A stretch of DNA of 30,024 nt from DASPJR01 sp035628505 (GCA_035628505.1 DASPJR010000189.1:1-30024); one strand, 5' to 3'. Numbered from the stretch's first letter, positions 8,050 to 16,348 are shown. The notes: generated from the letters alone by a model not told the origin. Program-made: numbers and translations.

Positions 8050-8098
8050 ATCACCCGCACTTGCCCTGACATCAGTCAACGTACCGCACGAGGAATCC

Positions 8099-8983
8099 AT
8101 GGGTCGACCTGACATCAACGCATTGAAGAAAAAGGCCGCTGAAATCCGCCGCGACGTTCTAATCGCGACCACGACGGCGGGCTCGGGACATCCCGGCGGC
8201 TCCATGAGCACCTGCGATTACGCGACGGCGCTCTACTTCTACAAGCTGCGCCACGACCCGACGAACCCGCGCTGGGATAAGCGCGATTACGTCTTCTTCT
8301 CTCACGGCCATATCAATCCGCTGATCTACGCGCTGCTTGCGCATGCCGGGTACGTGAACCGCGAAGAGTACCTTACGACGCTGCGCAAATTCCGCAGCAA
8401 GTTCCAGGGCCATCCGTCGGCGCATCACTGCCCCGGGATCGAAGTTTGCTCGGGTTCGCTCGGCCAGGGCTTCGGCGTCGCGTGCGGAGTAGCCATCGCA
8501 ATGAAGCGCCAGAAAAAGCCCAATCGCGTCTTCGTCATGATGGGCGACGGTGAGCAGCAGGAAGGCAGCATCTGGGAAGCCGCGATGTGCGCGGCACACT
8601 ACAAGCTCGACAATCTCGTCGCGATGGTGGACCTCAACGGCCTGCAGATCGACGGCAAAACGCAGGATGTCCTGAACATCGAGCCGCTCGCCGATAAGTA
8701 CCGCGCGTTCAACTTCCACGTGATCGAGATCGACGGCCATGACATGCAGAGCTGCGTCAACGCTCTCGACACGGCAGAGATGGTCAAAGGCAAGCCGACC
8801 ATGGTCATCGCCAAGACGGTGATGGGCAAGGGCGTGAAATGGATGGAAAACGACGAGAAATGGCACGGGACGCCGATCAGCAAAGAGAAGCTCGGCCCGT
8901 CGGTGGAAGAGCTCGGCTTCGACAAGAGCCACGCGAACGTCGAAGTCTACAAGGGTCACGCGACGGACAAGCTCACTGTTTGA
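8099..8983 (+). CDS. Transketolase, N-terminal (ThDP-binding) subunit
   Basis: The 294-residue product is the N half of a split transketolase, which transfers two-carbon ketol units between sugar phosphates using thiamine diphosphate and a divalent metal. Visible are GSGHPGGSMS with H31, FSHGHINPLIY (about 67-77), GHPSAHHCPGIEVCSGSLGQG, and the ThDP motif from G149 (GDGEQQEGSIWEAA) to N180 (MVDLNG). The frame is open from an ATG at 8009, but the start at 8099 is chosen: GAGGA lies 5 bp before it and the protein then begins at the normal family position, while the upstream residues are encoded by a repeat. The C half follows as a separate gene 72 bp downstream. Split transketolases are often found in dedicated sugar pathways such as apulose-phosphate or sulfosugar catabolism. 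Confidence 0.95.
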   Translation: MGRPDINALKKKAAEIRRDVLIATTTAGSGHPGGSMSTCDYATALYFYKLRHDPTNPRWDKRDYVFFSHGHINPLIYALLAHAGYVNREEYLTTLRKFRSKFQGHPSAHHCPGIEVCSGSLGQGFGVACGVAIAMKRQKKPNRVFVMMGDGEQQEGSIWEAAMCAAHYKLDNLVAMVDLNGLQIDGKTQDVLNIEPLADKYRAFNFHVIEIDGHDMQSCVNALDTAEMVKGKPTMVIAKTVMGKGVKWMENDEKWHGTPISKEKLGPSVEELGFDKSHANVEVYKGHATDKLTV

Positions 8984-8995
8984 TCAAGTGAACGG

Positions 8996-9034
8996 CTCAA
9001 CACAAAGACATTAAGACTCAAAGACACAAAGAAG
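8996..9034. repeat. Single arm of ~9-bp repeats (ACACAAAGA type)
   Basis: AACACAAAG, ACATTAAG, ACTCAAAG and ACACAAAG follow each other at an 8-9-bp period in the 72-bp gap between the two transketolase genes. The arm resembles half of the inverted-pair elements found elsewhere in the window. No inverted partner is present here. It ends just before the ribosome binding site of the next gene. Confidence 0.6.
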
Positions 9035-9055
9035 AATTTTAGGAATTGATTCCCC

Positions 9056-10009
9056 ATGCCCGAGATGATTCCGACGCGATTTGGCTACAGCGATGGCTTG
9101 CTCGAGATCGGCGCGACCAACGATCGAGTCGTCGTTCTCGATGCCGACCTGTCACGCTCGACGACCACTGAAAAATTTCAGAAGAAATTTCCGGATCGCT
9201 TCTTTCAGATGGGCATCTGCGAGCAGAATATGATGACCGTTGCGGCAGGTATGTCTGTCGCCGGCGATATTCCGTTCGCAACAGATTATGGCGTCTTTCT
9301 GCTCGGCCGCGCGATGGACCAGCTGCGCGTGACCGTCTGCTACACGCACCTGAATGTAAAACTCGGCGGCGCGCACGCGGGAGTTTCCGTCGGCGCTGAC
9401 GGTGCCACGCATCAGGCGCTCGAAGAAGTCGCCTGGACGCGGTGCCTTCCGGGCATGACGGTGATCGTGCCGGCCGACTACCACGATACGGTCAAGGCGG
9501 TCAAAGCCTGCGCTGAGATTTATGGGCCGTGTTACATCCGCTTCGGACGCGCGCCGATGCCGGTGGTCACAAAGAAAGAAGATCCATTCGTGATCGGCCG
9601 CGGCAATCTTTACCGCGACGGCAAGGACGTTACGATCTTCACGATGGGCGCGATGCTCTGGCAGGCCCTTATCGCCGCTGAAGAGCTCTCCGCAAAAGGT
9701 ATCCAGGCGCGTGTCATGAACATGCATACGATCAAGCCGCTGGATAATGAAGCGGTCATCGCCGCCGCGCGCGAGACCGGCGCGATCGTCACGGCCGAAG
9801 AGCATCAGTATTTCGGCGGCCTGGGCAGCGCGGTCGCGGAAGTGCTCGTTGAGAACCATCCCTGTCCGATGAAGCGCGTAGGTGTTAAAGACCGCTTCGG
9901 CGAATCCGGCACGCCGGATGAACTTTTCCGCGAATACGGACTGCTGGCCGAAGATATCGTTAAGGCCGCCTACGACGTACTCGAACGCAAGAATCATCCG
10001 AAGAAGTAA
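9056..10009 (+). CDS. Transketolase, C-terminal (pyrimidine-binding) subunit
   Basis: The 317-residue product complements the preceding gene: it carries the pyrimidine-binding and C-terminal domains. Evidence is the catalytic Glu in GICEQNMM (E56), FATDYGVFLLGRAMDQLR, the His-bearing LGGAHAGVSVGADGATHQALEE, PADYHDTVKAVKACAE and a C-terminal domain with NMHTIKPLDNEAVIAAARETGAIVTAEEH. The two subunits together equal a full-length transketolase, so an alpha2beta2 enzyme is expected. AGGAA lies about 10 bp before the ATG. The sequence resembles transketolases more than DXS, because of the missing DXS-type insert and the EQNM motif. Substrate not set by sequence. The fused aldolase upstream suggests a specialised ketose or sugar phosphate. 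Confidence 0.95.
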   Translation: MPEMIPTRFGYSDGLLEIGATNDRVVVLDADLSRSTTTEKFQKKFPDRFFQMGICEQNMMTVAAGMSVAGDIPFATDYGVFLLGRAMDQLRVTVCYTHLNVKLGGAHAGVSVGADGATHQALEEVAWTRCLPGMTVIVPADYHDTVKAVKACAEIYGPCYIRFGRAPMPVVTKKEDPFVIGRGNLYRDGKDVTIFTMGAMLWQALIAAEELSAKGIQARVMNMHTIKPLDNEAVIAAARETGAIVTAEEHQYFGGLGSAVAEVLVENHPCPMKRVGVKDRFGESGTPDELFREYGLLAEDIVKAAYDVLERKNHPKK

Positions 10010-10094
10010 GCCGACTTTCGCTCTGGCAGTCGCGGCGTTCACGGGGTAAACAGCATTGCCCGCTGCAGTGGCGTGCGCCCCGGGACTGCGCTAA

Positions 10095-11039
10095 ATGCCT
10101 GAAATGCTGGAAAATCCAGTCGCCGATATCGCCCCGCAGAAGTCATACGCCGCGTGGCGCAAGCAGCAGCGTCTGGCGCCATACCTGTTTGTCTCGCCGT
10201 TTGTGATTCTCTTCACTGTCTTCGGGATTTATCCAATCCTGAAGAGCCTGTACCTGGCGTTTCACTGCACGAATGGTCCGCGCTCCGTCGTGTTTATGGG
10301 CCTGGATAATTTTTTGTTCCTGATTTCCGATCCGGATTTCCGCACGGCGTTGAAGAACACCGCAACGTTTGCGTTCTTCTCGGTTTTTCTCCAACTGCCG
10401 CTCGCCCTGGGCCTGGCAATGCTGCTCAATAGCACGTGGCTGCGAGGACGAAACGTTTTCCGCTTTATCTTTTTCGCGCCGAACCTGGTGGGGCAGGTGT
10501 TCGTCGGTTTCCTGGGATTAGTCATCTTTGCGCCAAGATACGGTCTGTTTCCGCGTTTTTTGAATTTCGTCGCAGGAGTTGATCCGGGAATAAAGTGGCT
10601 CGGCGACGAAAGTTACATCATGCCGACACTCGTGCTGCTCTCGCTGTGGATGTACGTCGGCTACAATTCGATTTACTTTCTGGCCGCACTTCAGTCGGTA
10701 GACAACGAATTGCATGAGGCCGCCGCTGTCGATGGCGCAAGCCCGTGGCAGCAGTTCTGGCACGTGACGGTCCCAGCCATCAAGCCGGTGATTCTGATCG
10801 TCGTCATCATGAGCACCATCGGATCGTTTCAGCTTTTCGAACTGCCGTTCACGCTGCTGGAAGGAACAGGAGGACCGAACAAGGCGGGCCTGACGCTCGT
10901 CATGTACCTTTACCAAAGCGGTTTTGAAGTCGGCAATCTCGGGTACGCGTCGACGATTGGCTGGACGCTGACGCTCATCCTCATGGCACTGAGCCTGGTT
11001 CAGCGCCGCGTTTCGGGAGCGGTGCGCGGCAATGAATGA
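10095..11039 (+). CDS. Sugar ABC transporter permease, MalF/UgpA type
   Basis: The 314-residue protein has about six membrane segments (for example YLFVSPFVILFTVFGIYPIL at about 30-49 and FFSVFLQLPLALGLAMLL at about 94-111) and the EAA loop EAAAVDGASPWQQFWHVTVP from residue 208. That loop docks the importer ATPase. The protein belongs to the carbohydrate uptake transporter-1 family. Its stop overlaps the start of the second permease by 8 bp, indicating translational coupling. No clear ribosome binding site precedes the ATG at 10095; a second ATG lies 9 bp downstream. The solute-binding protein is encoded at 3302-4732. No UgpC/MsmX-type ATPase gene is seen in the window. Confidence 0.95.
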   Translation: MPEMLENPVADIAPQKSYAAWRKQQRLAPYLFVSPFVILFTVFGIYPILKSLYLAFHCTNGPRSVVFMGLDNFLFLISDPDFRTALKNTATFAFFSVFLQLPLALGLAMLLNSTWLRGRNVFRFIFFAPNLVGQVFVGFLGLVIFAPRYGLFPRFLNFVAGVDPGIKWLGDESYIMPTLVLLSLWMYVGYNSIYFLAALQSVDNELHEAAAVDGASPWQQFWHVTVPAIKPVILIVVIMSTIGSFQLFELPFTLLEGTGGPNKAGLTLVMYLYQSGFEVGNLGYASTIGWTLTLILMALSLVQRRVSGAVRGNE

Positions 11040-11922
11040 GCGGCCAAACGCCATCAGCATGCGCATCTCGGGCGAGCCTGTCGGCTACAATGCTGGCGCG
11101 CTCACGCCGGCGCGCGCGCTGCTTTACGTGGTGCTGATCGGCCTGTCGTTATTCATGCTCGCGCCGCTGCTGTGGATGGTCTGCGCTGCATTCAAGACGC
11201 AGAAGGACATGTTCGCCTACACATTTCTGCCGTATGGCGATTCACAGCCCACGACGCAGAACTTTGTCGATCTTTTCATAAAGTACAAATTCGGCCGCAA
11301 CCTCCTCAACAGTTTCTTCCTCACATGTACCGCTACAACCGTTTCGCTGGTGCTCGCGTCCCTGGGCGGATTTGCGCTGGCGAAGTACGAGTTTGCCGGC
11401 AAGAAGCCGCTGATGTTCGTAATGCTCGCGACGATGATGATCCCCAGTTCCGTTCTGCTGGCGCCCAGCTACGAACTGCTGGTCAACATGGGGCTGATGA
11501 ACACGTACTGGGGCATTCTGTTGCCTGGCGCCGTTGGCGCGTTTGGCATGATGCTCTTCCGGCAGGCGATGCTGAGCGTGCCGGATGATCTGATCGAGGC
11601 GGCGCGGCTGGATGGCTGCAGCGAATTCGGCATTTATTGGAACGTGATTATGCCGGTTGTGCGGCCGATGTCGGGCGCTTTCTGCCTGATGGCGTTCATG
11701 GCGAACTGGAATAACTTTCTAATGCCCATGATCGTTCTGCAGTCCGACTCACTGTTCACGGTGCCAATCGCGCTGAGCCAGACGATCGGCCTGACGGGCG
11801 ACAATCAGTACGGACTGCTCATGGCCGGAACCCTGCTGGGTGTGATGCCGCCGGCGGTCCTGTTCTTTATTCTGCAGCAGGAATTCATCGCCGGTTTGAC
11901 GTCCGGTGCAGTGAAAGGATAA
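11032..11922 (+). CDS. Sugar ABC transporter permease, MalG/UgpE type
   Basis: The 296-residue membrane protein is the second permease of the importer. TM1 is at about 29-50 (ALLYVVLIGLSLFMLAPLLW), a further segment is LLNSFFLTCTATTVSLVLAS (about 91-110), and the EAA loop EAARLDGCSEFGIYWNVIMP begins at 189. The sequence LNSFFLTCTATTVSLVLASLGGFALAKYEF is the standard MalG-type N-terminal core. It overlaps the MalF-type gene by 8 bp. With the separate solute-binding protein and a shared ATPase it would import a sugar or sugar derivative for the catabolic enzymes encoded upstream. Confidence 0.95.
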   Translation: MNERPNAISMRISGEPVGYNAGALTPARALLYVVLIGLSLFMLAPLLWMVCAAFKTQKDMFAYTFLPYGDSQPTTQNFVDLFIKYKFGRNLLNSFFLTCTATTVSLVLASLGGFALAKYEFAGKKPLMFVMLATMMIPSSVLLAPSYELLVNMGLMNTYWGILLPGAVGAFGMMLFRQAMLSVPDDLIEAARLDGCSEFGIYWNVIMPVVRPMSGAFCLMAFMANWNNFLMPMIVLQSDSLFTVPIALSQTIGLTGDNQYGLLMAGTLLGVMPPAVLFFILQQEFIAGLTSGAVKG

Positions 11923-11940
11923 AGAGGAGTTTTTAAAAAC

Positions 11941-12444
11941 GTGAAGTTCACTTTTCGTTTCGCCGAACGCCGCGATCTGCCGCGCATCGTTGAAATCTAT
12001 AATGCTTCAATCCCGGCGCGGCTGGCGACAGGCGATCTCGAGCCTGTCAGCGTCGAATCGCGCGAAGCCTGGTTCAACGCGCACCGGCGCGACAAATACC
12101 CGCTGCTTCTGGCGCAAAATGGCGATGGAAAAATTCTGGGGTGGGGGAGCTTGAATGCTTTTTACGGGCGCGCTTCGTACCGCTTTACCGCCGAGATTTC
12201 GATTTATGTGGCGCCGGAGAGTTCACGCGCCGGTGTCGGCGGCGCGCTAGCCGATGAACTGCTCCGGCGCTGTCCTGAACTGGAAATCAAGTCTGTCCTC
12301 GCCTTTATCTTCGGCCATAACGAGCCGAGCCTTCATCTTTTTCGCAAGCGCGGCTTTACGCTCTGGGGAAAACTGCCGCGCATCGCCGACCTCGATGGTA
12401 TCGAACGCGACCTGGACATTTACGGAATTCGTATCGGGCCCTGA
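11941..12444 (+). CDS. GNAT-family N-acetyltransferase, phosphinothricin/methionine-sulfone acetyltransferase-like
   Basis: The 167-residue protein starts with GTG, preceded by GAGGAG about 11 bp upstream. It shows the layout of the Pat/MnaT branch: RFAERRDLPRIVEIYNASI at the start, EAWFNAHRR, LGWGSLNAFYGRASYRFTAEISIYV in the middle, and an acetyl-CoA loop (SSRAGVGGALADELLRR, about 94-110), followed by NEPSLHLFRKRGF. Members N-acetylate amino acids or small amine compounds such as methionine sulfone or phosphinothricin. It is 18 bp downstream of the second permease and could be co-transcribed with the sugar operon, but a metabolic link is not evident. Its last 25 bp overlap the convergent histidine kinase gene. 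Confidence 0.9.
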   Translation: MKFTFRFAERRDLPRIVEIYNASIPARLATGDLEPVSVESREAWFNAHRRDKYPLLLAQNGDGKILGWGSLNAFYGRASYRFTAEISIYVAPESSRAGVGGALADELLRRCPELEIKSVLAFIFGHNEPSLHLFRKRGFTLWGKLPRIADLDGIERDLDIYGIRIGP

Positions 12445-13715
12445 TGCGTGTTGCTTTCACCTTTGCGTTGCGGAACAAGCGGTTCAGGTTGCTGAAACGT
12501 GGCCTGCGCGCGGACGATAGAGCCTTCCGAGCTCCGCAGATTCGAATCACCTGAAAACAGCGGCAGTGTGATCCGGAATGTCGTGCCGCGGCCAGCCCCC
12601 TCGCTTTCGGCCACGACATTTCCGCCATGCAAATCCACGATTGATTTGACAATGGCAAGCCCGAGCCCCATTCCGCCCGCCGCGCGCCCCGATTCGAGCT
12701 GCTGAAAAGGCTCGAAAATGAGGTGAATCTCCGACGGCGCAATACCCGATCCGCTGTCGCAGACCTCGAGCTGCGCGCTTGCGCCGTGTACGCTCAGGCG
12801 TACGCAGACGATGCCTCCCTGCGGCGTGAACTTCAGCGTGTTGTTCAGCAGATTGAGCAGGCATTGCTGAAGCCGTGTTTCATCTGCAAACACCATAACC
12901 GGCTGAGCGATGATCTCGCCTTTTAGAGCGATGTGCGCCTTGTCGGCTTGCGGCTGGAAAGATTCCATGCAGTCGCCGACGAGCGCGCGAAGATCCAGGG
13001 GAACGTGCTTGATGGTGAGCCGGCCTTTCGAAAGCGCGGCGTAATCGTTGAGATCGTCGATGAGACGCTTAAGCGCGCGGGCGGAGCGCTGTAGTCCGAA
13101 GCTGGCGTGTTCCACGTAATGGAGCGTGTCCGGACCGCCGGTTTTTACTTGCCGCACGAGCAGATCGATCCACGTGATAATCGGCGTCAGCAATGAACGC
13201 AGTTCGTGGCCGACCACATTAACGATGAATTTGCGTTTGGCGTTCTCATCTTCAACGACGGCGCGCTCGGCCGCGTGCGTAGCGCCCTGCAGCTCGAAGA
13301 AAACACTGATGGCTTGCGCGAGGAGAATATCCGACATGATGGACAGGTGTTCTTCGATATCCTGCCGCTCATCTTTATTCATCCAGTTATGCAGCGCCGT
13401 CTGAAACGATCCGCGCATATGCCCGAATTCAAGGACGATGTGCCGCGCTGAGTAGCTCTGCTGCCAGAGAACCCTGGCAAAGCTTTCGGCGATCGACGCG
13501 ATGCGCTCGAGCGAGAATTCTGATCCAGGATTCATGGAGCTGACGAGAAAATCGACGAGTTCGCGAATGCTTGCGACGATCTGACGGTCGGGAAGATGTC
13601 CGGCCCGTGCCAGGCGCAGATCGGTGGTGGAACGACGGAGCCAATCGGTGACGATAGCGCGCTTTTCGTGTTCGAGATAGGCAATGATGCCGTGCTGATC
13701 AAGAGCCGGGTTCAT
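12420..13715 (-). CDS. Soluble histidine kinase with RsbRD-like N-terminal domain
   Basis: The frame extends back to 13871, but ATG 13715 has a strong ribosome binding site (GGAGGAAC) at good spacing, giving 431 residues. Residues about 8-145 are all helical in character and resemble the RsbRD N-terminal sensor domain (IIAYLEHEKRAIVTDWLRRS, then YSARHIVLEFGHMR). The kinase core follows: H-box His at 170 (VVGHELRSLLTPI), N-box NLLNNTLKF (288-296), G1 box DSGSGI (320-325), F box FEPF and G2 box GMGLGLAI. The last 45 residues look disordered. There are no membrane segments, so it should sense an internal cue. No response regulator gene is adjacent. Its end overlaps the GNAT gene by 25 bp in opposite orientation. 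Confidence 0.93.
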   Translation of the reverse strand: MNPALDQHGIIAYLEHEKRAIVTDWLRRSTTDLRLARAGHLPDRQIVASIRELVDFLVSSMNPGSEFSLERIASIAESFARVLWQQSYSARHIVLEFGHMRGSFQTALHNWMNKDERQDIEEHLSIMSDILLAQAISVFFELQGATHAAERAVVEDENAKRKFIVNVVGHELRSLLTPIITWIDLLVRQVKTGGPDTLHYVEHASFGLQRSARALKRLIDDLNDYAALSKGRLTIKHVPLDLRALVGDCMESFQPQADKAHIALKGEIIAQPVMVFADETRLQQCLLNLLNNTLKFTPQGGIVCVRLSVHGASAQLEVCDSGSGIAPSEIHLIFEPFQQLESGRAAGGMGLGLAIVKSIVDLHGGNVVAESEGAGRGTTFRITLPLFSGDSNLRSSEGSIVRAQATFQQPEPLVPQRKGESNTHQGPIRIP

Positions 13716-13928
13716 TTTGTTCCTCCGAGAGGAAACCCCGCCATGCCTAAGGTGCAAAACGGAAGCCGAGAGCGCGTGAAAAATGTATGAGGAGTTTTTC
13801 GCCGTAAACCGCGCAAAAATAGCTGCGACAGGCGGGCTCAGCTTCACCTTTGGCGGTTCATTCCGAAGCATTGCGCATGCGCATGGAAAACAGTGTAAAA
13901 TAACGCTTCAGCACAATCTTTTGGCGGC

Positions 13929-13963
13929 AAAGAAAACGCCGCTCGAAGCGGGCTCGAGCGGCG
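13929..13963 (-). terminator. Intrinsic terminator after rpoN
   Basis: Read on the minus strand, a perfect 10-bp GC-rich stem CGCCGCTCGA/TCGAGCGGCG (13937-13946 and 13954-13963) with a 7-nt loop is followed by a T-rich run TTTTCTTT. It lies 31 bp beyond the rpoN stop codon and probably ends the dnaX-ebfC-recR-rpoN transcript. The remaining stretch up to the kinase start at 13715 shows nothing recognisable. Confidence 0.85.
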
Positions 13964-13994
13964 AAAAGAGAAACGAGCGTTTCAAACTTGAACG

Positions 13995-15476
13995 CTAGTA
14001 TTCCTTGCGCTGGCGACTGCTGGGGATGTTCAGCTTTTCGCGGTACTTTGCGACAGTGCGTCGCGCAATGTCGACGCCTTCGGCCTGCAGTCGCGCGACG
14101 ATCTCCTGGTCGCTCAGCGGATTCTTCTTGTCTTCACCTTTCACCATCTCGCTGATCTTCAACATGATCGCGCGGTTCGATTCAGCTTCGCCGTCTCCGG
14201 TCGAGAAGCCGCCGGTGAAGAAATACTTCATCGGGAAGAGGCCCTGCGGCGTCTGGATGTATTTGCCGGCCAGCGCGCGCGAGACAGTGGAAACATGCAT
14301 GCCGATGCGCTCCGCGACTTCCTGCATCATCAGCGGCTTGAGGTGCGACGGGCCGTGCTCGAAAAAGTCCTTCTGGATTTCGACAATCTGCTGCGTGATG
14401 CGGTAAAGCGTGTTGCGTCGCTGAATCACCGATTCCATCAGCCACACCGCCGAGCCGAGCTTGCCCATGATGTAGTCGCGCACCGCGGCGTCCTTGGCTT
14501 CTTTCTTCAGCAGCTGCAGCGAATCGCCGGAGATGCGCAGCGTCGGCAGGAAATGTTCGTTAATGCGGATGACGTTCTGGCCGTCGATCTCCTCAACGTG
14601 AACGTCGGGAACGACGTATTGCGGGCGCGCGCCGCCGAATCCTCTTCCCGGCTTGGGGTTCAGATGGGCGATATTCGAGAGGCCTTCCTTGACGCGGTCG
14701 ACGCTGCAGGCCATTTCCTTGGCGATCTTCGGCAGGCGGTTGTGGCTCAAGTCGTCGAGATGTTTTTCGATGAGCTGCTCTTCGAACTCGGTGACGCCCG
14801 GCGTGCGGCGCAGCTGCAGGATCAGGCATTCTTTAACGTCGCGCGCGCCAACGCCGGCCGGCTCGAGGCTCTGCACGAGCTCCAGCGCCATCTCCGCATC
14901 GTCTTCGGTCGCACCGCCTTCAACAAGCTCCTGGCGGATGCCGCCTTCTGTTTTGTAGAACAGATCCATCAGCGGGACCTTGAGGTAGCCGTTCTCATCA
15001 AGCGAACCCACGATGACTTCGGCCAGTTTTTTCAGGTGTGGTTCTTCTTTGGAAAGGTGAAGCTGTCCGAGCAGATGTTCTTCAAGCGAAACCGTGGGCG
15101 CCGCGGTGTTCTGCATGGCTTCCATCTTTGCATCGTCTTCGCCCGCGCGCCGGACCAGGCCGCTGCTGGAACGGGTGTTCGGATCGTTCCACTCGTTCAT
15201 CAGCGTTTCGAGCCGCTTGACGCGTGCGTCGGTCTCGTTGCCGTTCTGCTGCAATGCAGCTTTTTCCTCGGCAGCGGTCTTCCGTTTGTTTTCATCTATC
15301 TCGGGGATGGCCTCGCCTTCCTGGCGTTCGAGCCAGGGGTTGCCGTTGAGCTCCTGGTTGATATTCTGCTCCAGGTCCATCAGCGGCAGCTGCAGCATTT
15401 CGATGGATTGGATCATCTGGCGAGTCATCACCAGCTTCTGTTCCATCCGCTGCGAGAAGTTTTGTGAAATCTGCAT
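13995..15476 (-). CDS. rpoN: RNA polymerase sigma-54 factor
   Basis: The 493-residue protein has the full sigma-54 plan: a Gln-rich region I at about 1-50 (TRQMIQSIEMLQLPLMDLEQ), an acidic variable region II (about 55-130), the core-binding domain (about 130-310), the DNA-binding helix-turn-helix (GMHVSTVSRALAGKYIQTPQG) and the RpoN box ARRTVAKYRE at 471-480. It directs core polymerase to -24/-12 promoters and needs an enhancer-binding ATPase; none is encoded in the window. The ATG at 15476 is supported by GGGGTGG upstream. It lies 89 bp downstream of recR on the same strand, so it may share the dnaX-ebfC-recR transcript, and a terminator follows it. Confidence 0.98.
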   Translation of the reverse strand: MQISQNFSQRMEQKLVMTRQMIQSIEMLQLPLMDLEQNINQELNGNPWLERQEGEAIPEIDENKRKTAAEEKAALQQNGNETDARVKRLETLMNEWNDPNTRSSSGLVRRAGEDDAKMEAMQNTAAPTVSLEEHLLGQLHLSKEEPHLKKLAEVIVGSLDENGYLKVPLMDLFYKTEGGIRQELVEGGATEDDAEMALELVQSLEPAGVGARDVKECLILQLRRTPGVTEFEEQLIEKHLDDLSHNRLPKIAKEMACSVDRVKEGLSNIAHLNPKPGRGFGGARPQYVVPDVHVEEIDGQNVIRINEHFLPTLRISGDSLQLLKKEAKDAAVRDYIMGKLGSAVWLMESVIQRRNTLYRITQQIVEIQKDFFEHGPSHLKPLMMQEVAERIGMHVSTVSRALAGKYIQTPQGLFPMKYFFTGGFSTGDGEAESNRAIMLKISEMVKGEDKKNPLSDQEIVARLQAEGVDIARRTVAKYREKLNIPSSRQRKEY

Positions 15477-15565
15477 GTACCACCCCGTTTCTGTTCTTCA
15501 GCAGACCGCGCTCGCGGCCCGATTTCATGTCTACGCTTTAAGGTCAGTTAACCACATTCCGCGGC

Positions 15566-16225
15566 TTATTGCTGCGGAGCGGATAATTCCCGTCGACCTT
15601 TCAACGCCTCGCCAATTGTACTGCTCTGTGCAAAACTCAGGTCACTTCCCTCAGGCACGCCGCGTGCCAGTCGCGTTGCCTTTATGGCAGAACTCGCTGC
15701 TTTTGCCTGTTGAGCGATGTAAGTCGCTGTCGCATCGCCCTCTACGGTAGGGCTCGTCGCAAGCACAAGTTCCTTTACCTCTCCCGATTTGATCCGTTCC
15801 AGCAGAGCTTGTATCCGCAAGTCTCCCGGTTCGACACCCGACAGCGGTGAGAGCCGGCCCATCAGCACGTGATAGCGCCCGAAAAACTGAGCGGACTTTT
15901 CGACCGCGCGAATTTCACGCGGCCATTCCACAACACAGATCACGCTGCTATCCCGACGCGGATCTTCACAGATCGAGCAGCGTGCTTTCTCGGTGAGGTC
16001 TCCGCAGACCGCGCACGGGTGCAGATTGGTCTTCACATCTCGTATCGCAATGGCCAGCCGCATCGCTTCTTCTTTCGACGCTCCGAGCAGGTAATACGCC
16101 ATGCGCTCCGCAGAGCGGCGGCCGACTCCCGGAAGCTGCTCAAGCTCCCGGATCAGCCGCTCGAAACTATCGCTGGGCGGCGGCACGCTCTTCTCTTTAT
16201 TGTTATCACCCGCCCTGGCCATCAC
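15566..16225 (-). CDS. recR: Recombination mediator RecR
   Basis: RecR works with RecF and RecO to load RecA on gapped DNA. The product of about 219 residues shows the N-terminal helix-hairpin-helix (LEQLPGVGRRSAERMAYYLL), a four-Cys zinc finger (CAVCGDLTEKARCSIC) and a Toprim domain (SVICVVEWPREIRAVEKSAQ), ending with VPEGSDLSFAQSSTIGEALKGR. Start codon choice is between GTG 16225 and ATG 16222; AAAGGA lies 6 or 9 bp before them. The gene follows ebfC after 123 bp, a gap that contains two hairpins. The dnaX-ebfC-recR order is widely conserved. The C-terminus is about 10 residues longer than usual. Confidence 0.97.
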   Translation of the reverse strand: MMARAGDNNKEKSVPPPSDSFERLIRELEQLPGVGRRSAERMAYYLLGASKEEAMRLAIAIRDVKTNLHPCAVCGDLTEKARCSICEDPRRDSSVICVVEWPREIRAVEKSAQFFGRYHVLMGRLSPLSGVEPGDLRIQALLERIKSGEVKELVLATSPTVEGDATATYIAQQAKAASSAIKATRLARGVPEGSDLSFAQSSTIGEALKGRRELSAPQQ

Positions 16226-16245
16226 TGCGTTCCTTTATCGGTGGC

Positions 16246-16334
16246 GGGGACACTCCTGTCCCCAGGGAGATTCAGCTCCTAACGCGAGTGAACTCCGGCG
16301 ATCCACACCTCTCTGCCCTGACAAGAGTGTCAGG
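16246..16334. repeat. Pair of small hairpins between ebfC and recR
   Basis: Two perfect 7-bp stems lie in this gap: GGGGACA-CTCC-TGTCCCC at 16246-16263 and CCTGACA-AGAG-TGTCAGG at 16317-16334. They share the inner ACA/TGT and have loops that are close to reverse complements (CTCC, AGAG), so they look like two inverted members of one element family. No T-run follows, so termination is unlikely. They may be dispersed REP-like repeats or processing signals. Confidence 0.7.
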
Positions 16335-16348
16335 TCCACTTCCTCGAA

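Noticed and set aside
8159..8959. 266-residue minus-strand frame opposite the transketolase N-subunit
   Set aside because: Antisense shadow; the plus strand encodes conserved ThDP motifs.
14295..15467. 390-residue open frame on the plus strand opposite rpoN
   Set aside because: RpoN is unmistakable on the other strand. The plus frame has no recognisable motif and reflects codon bias.
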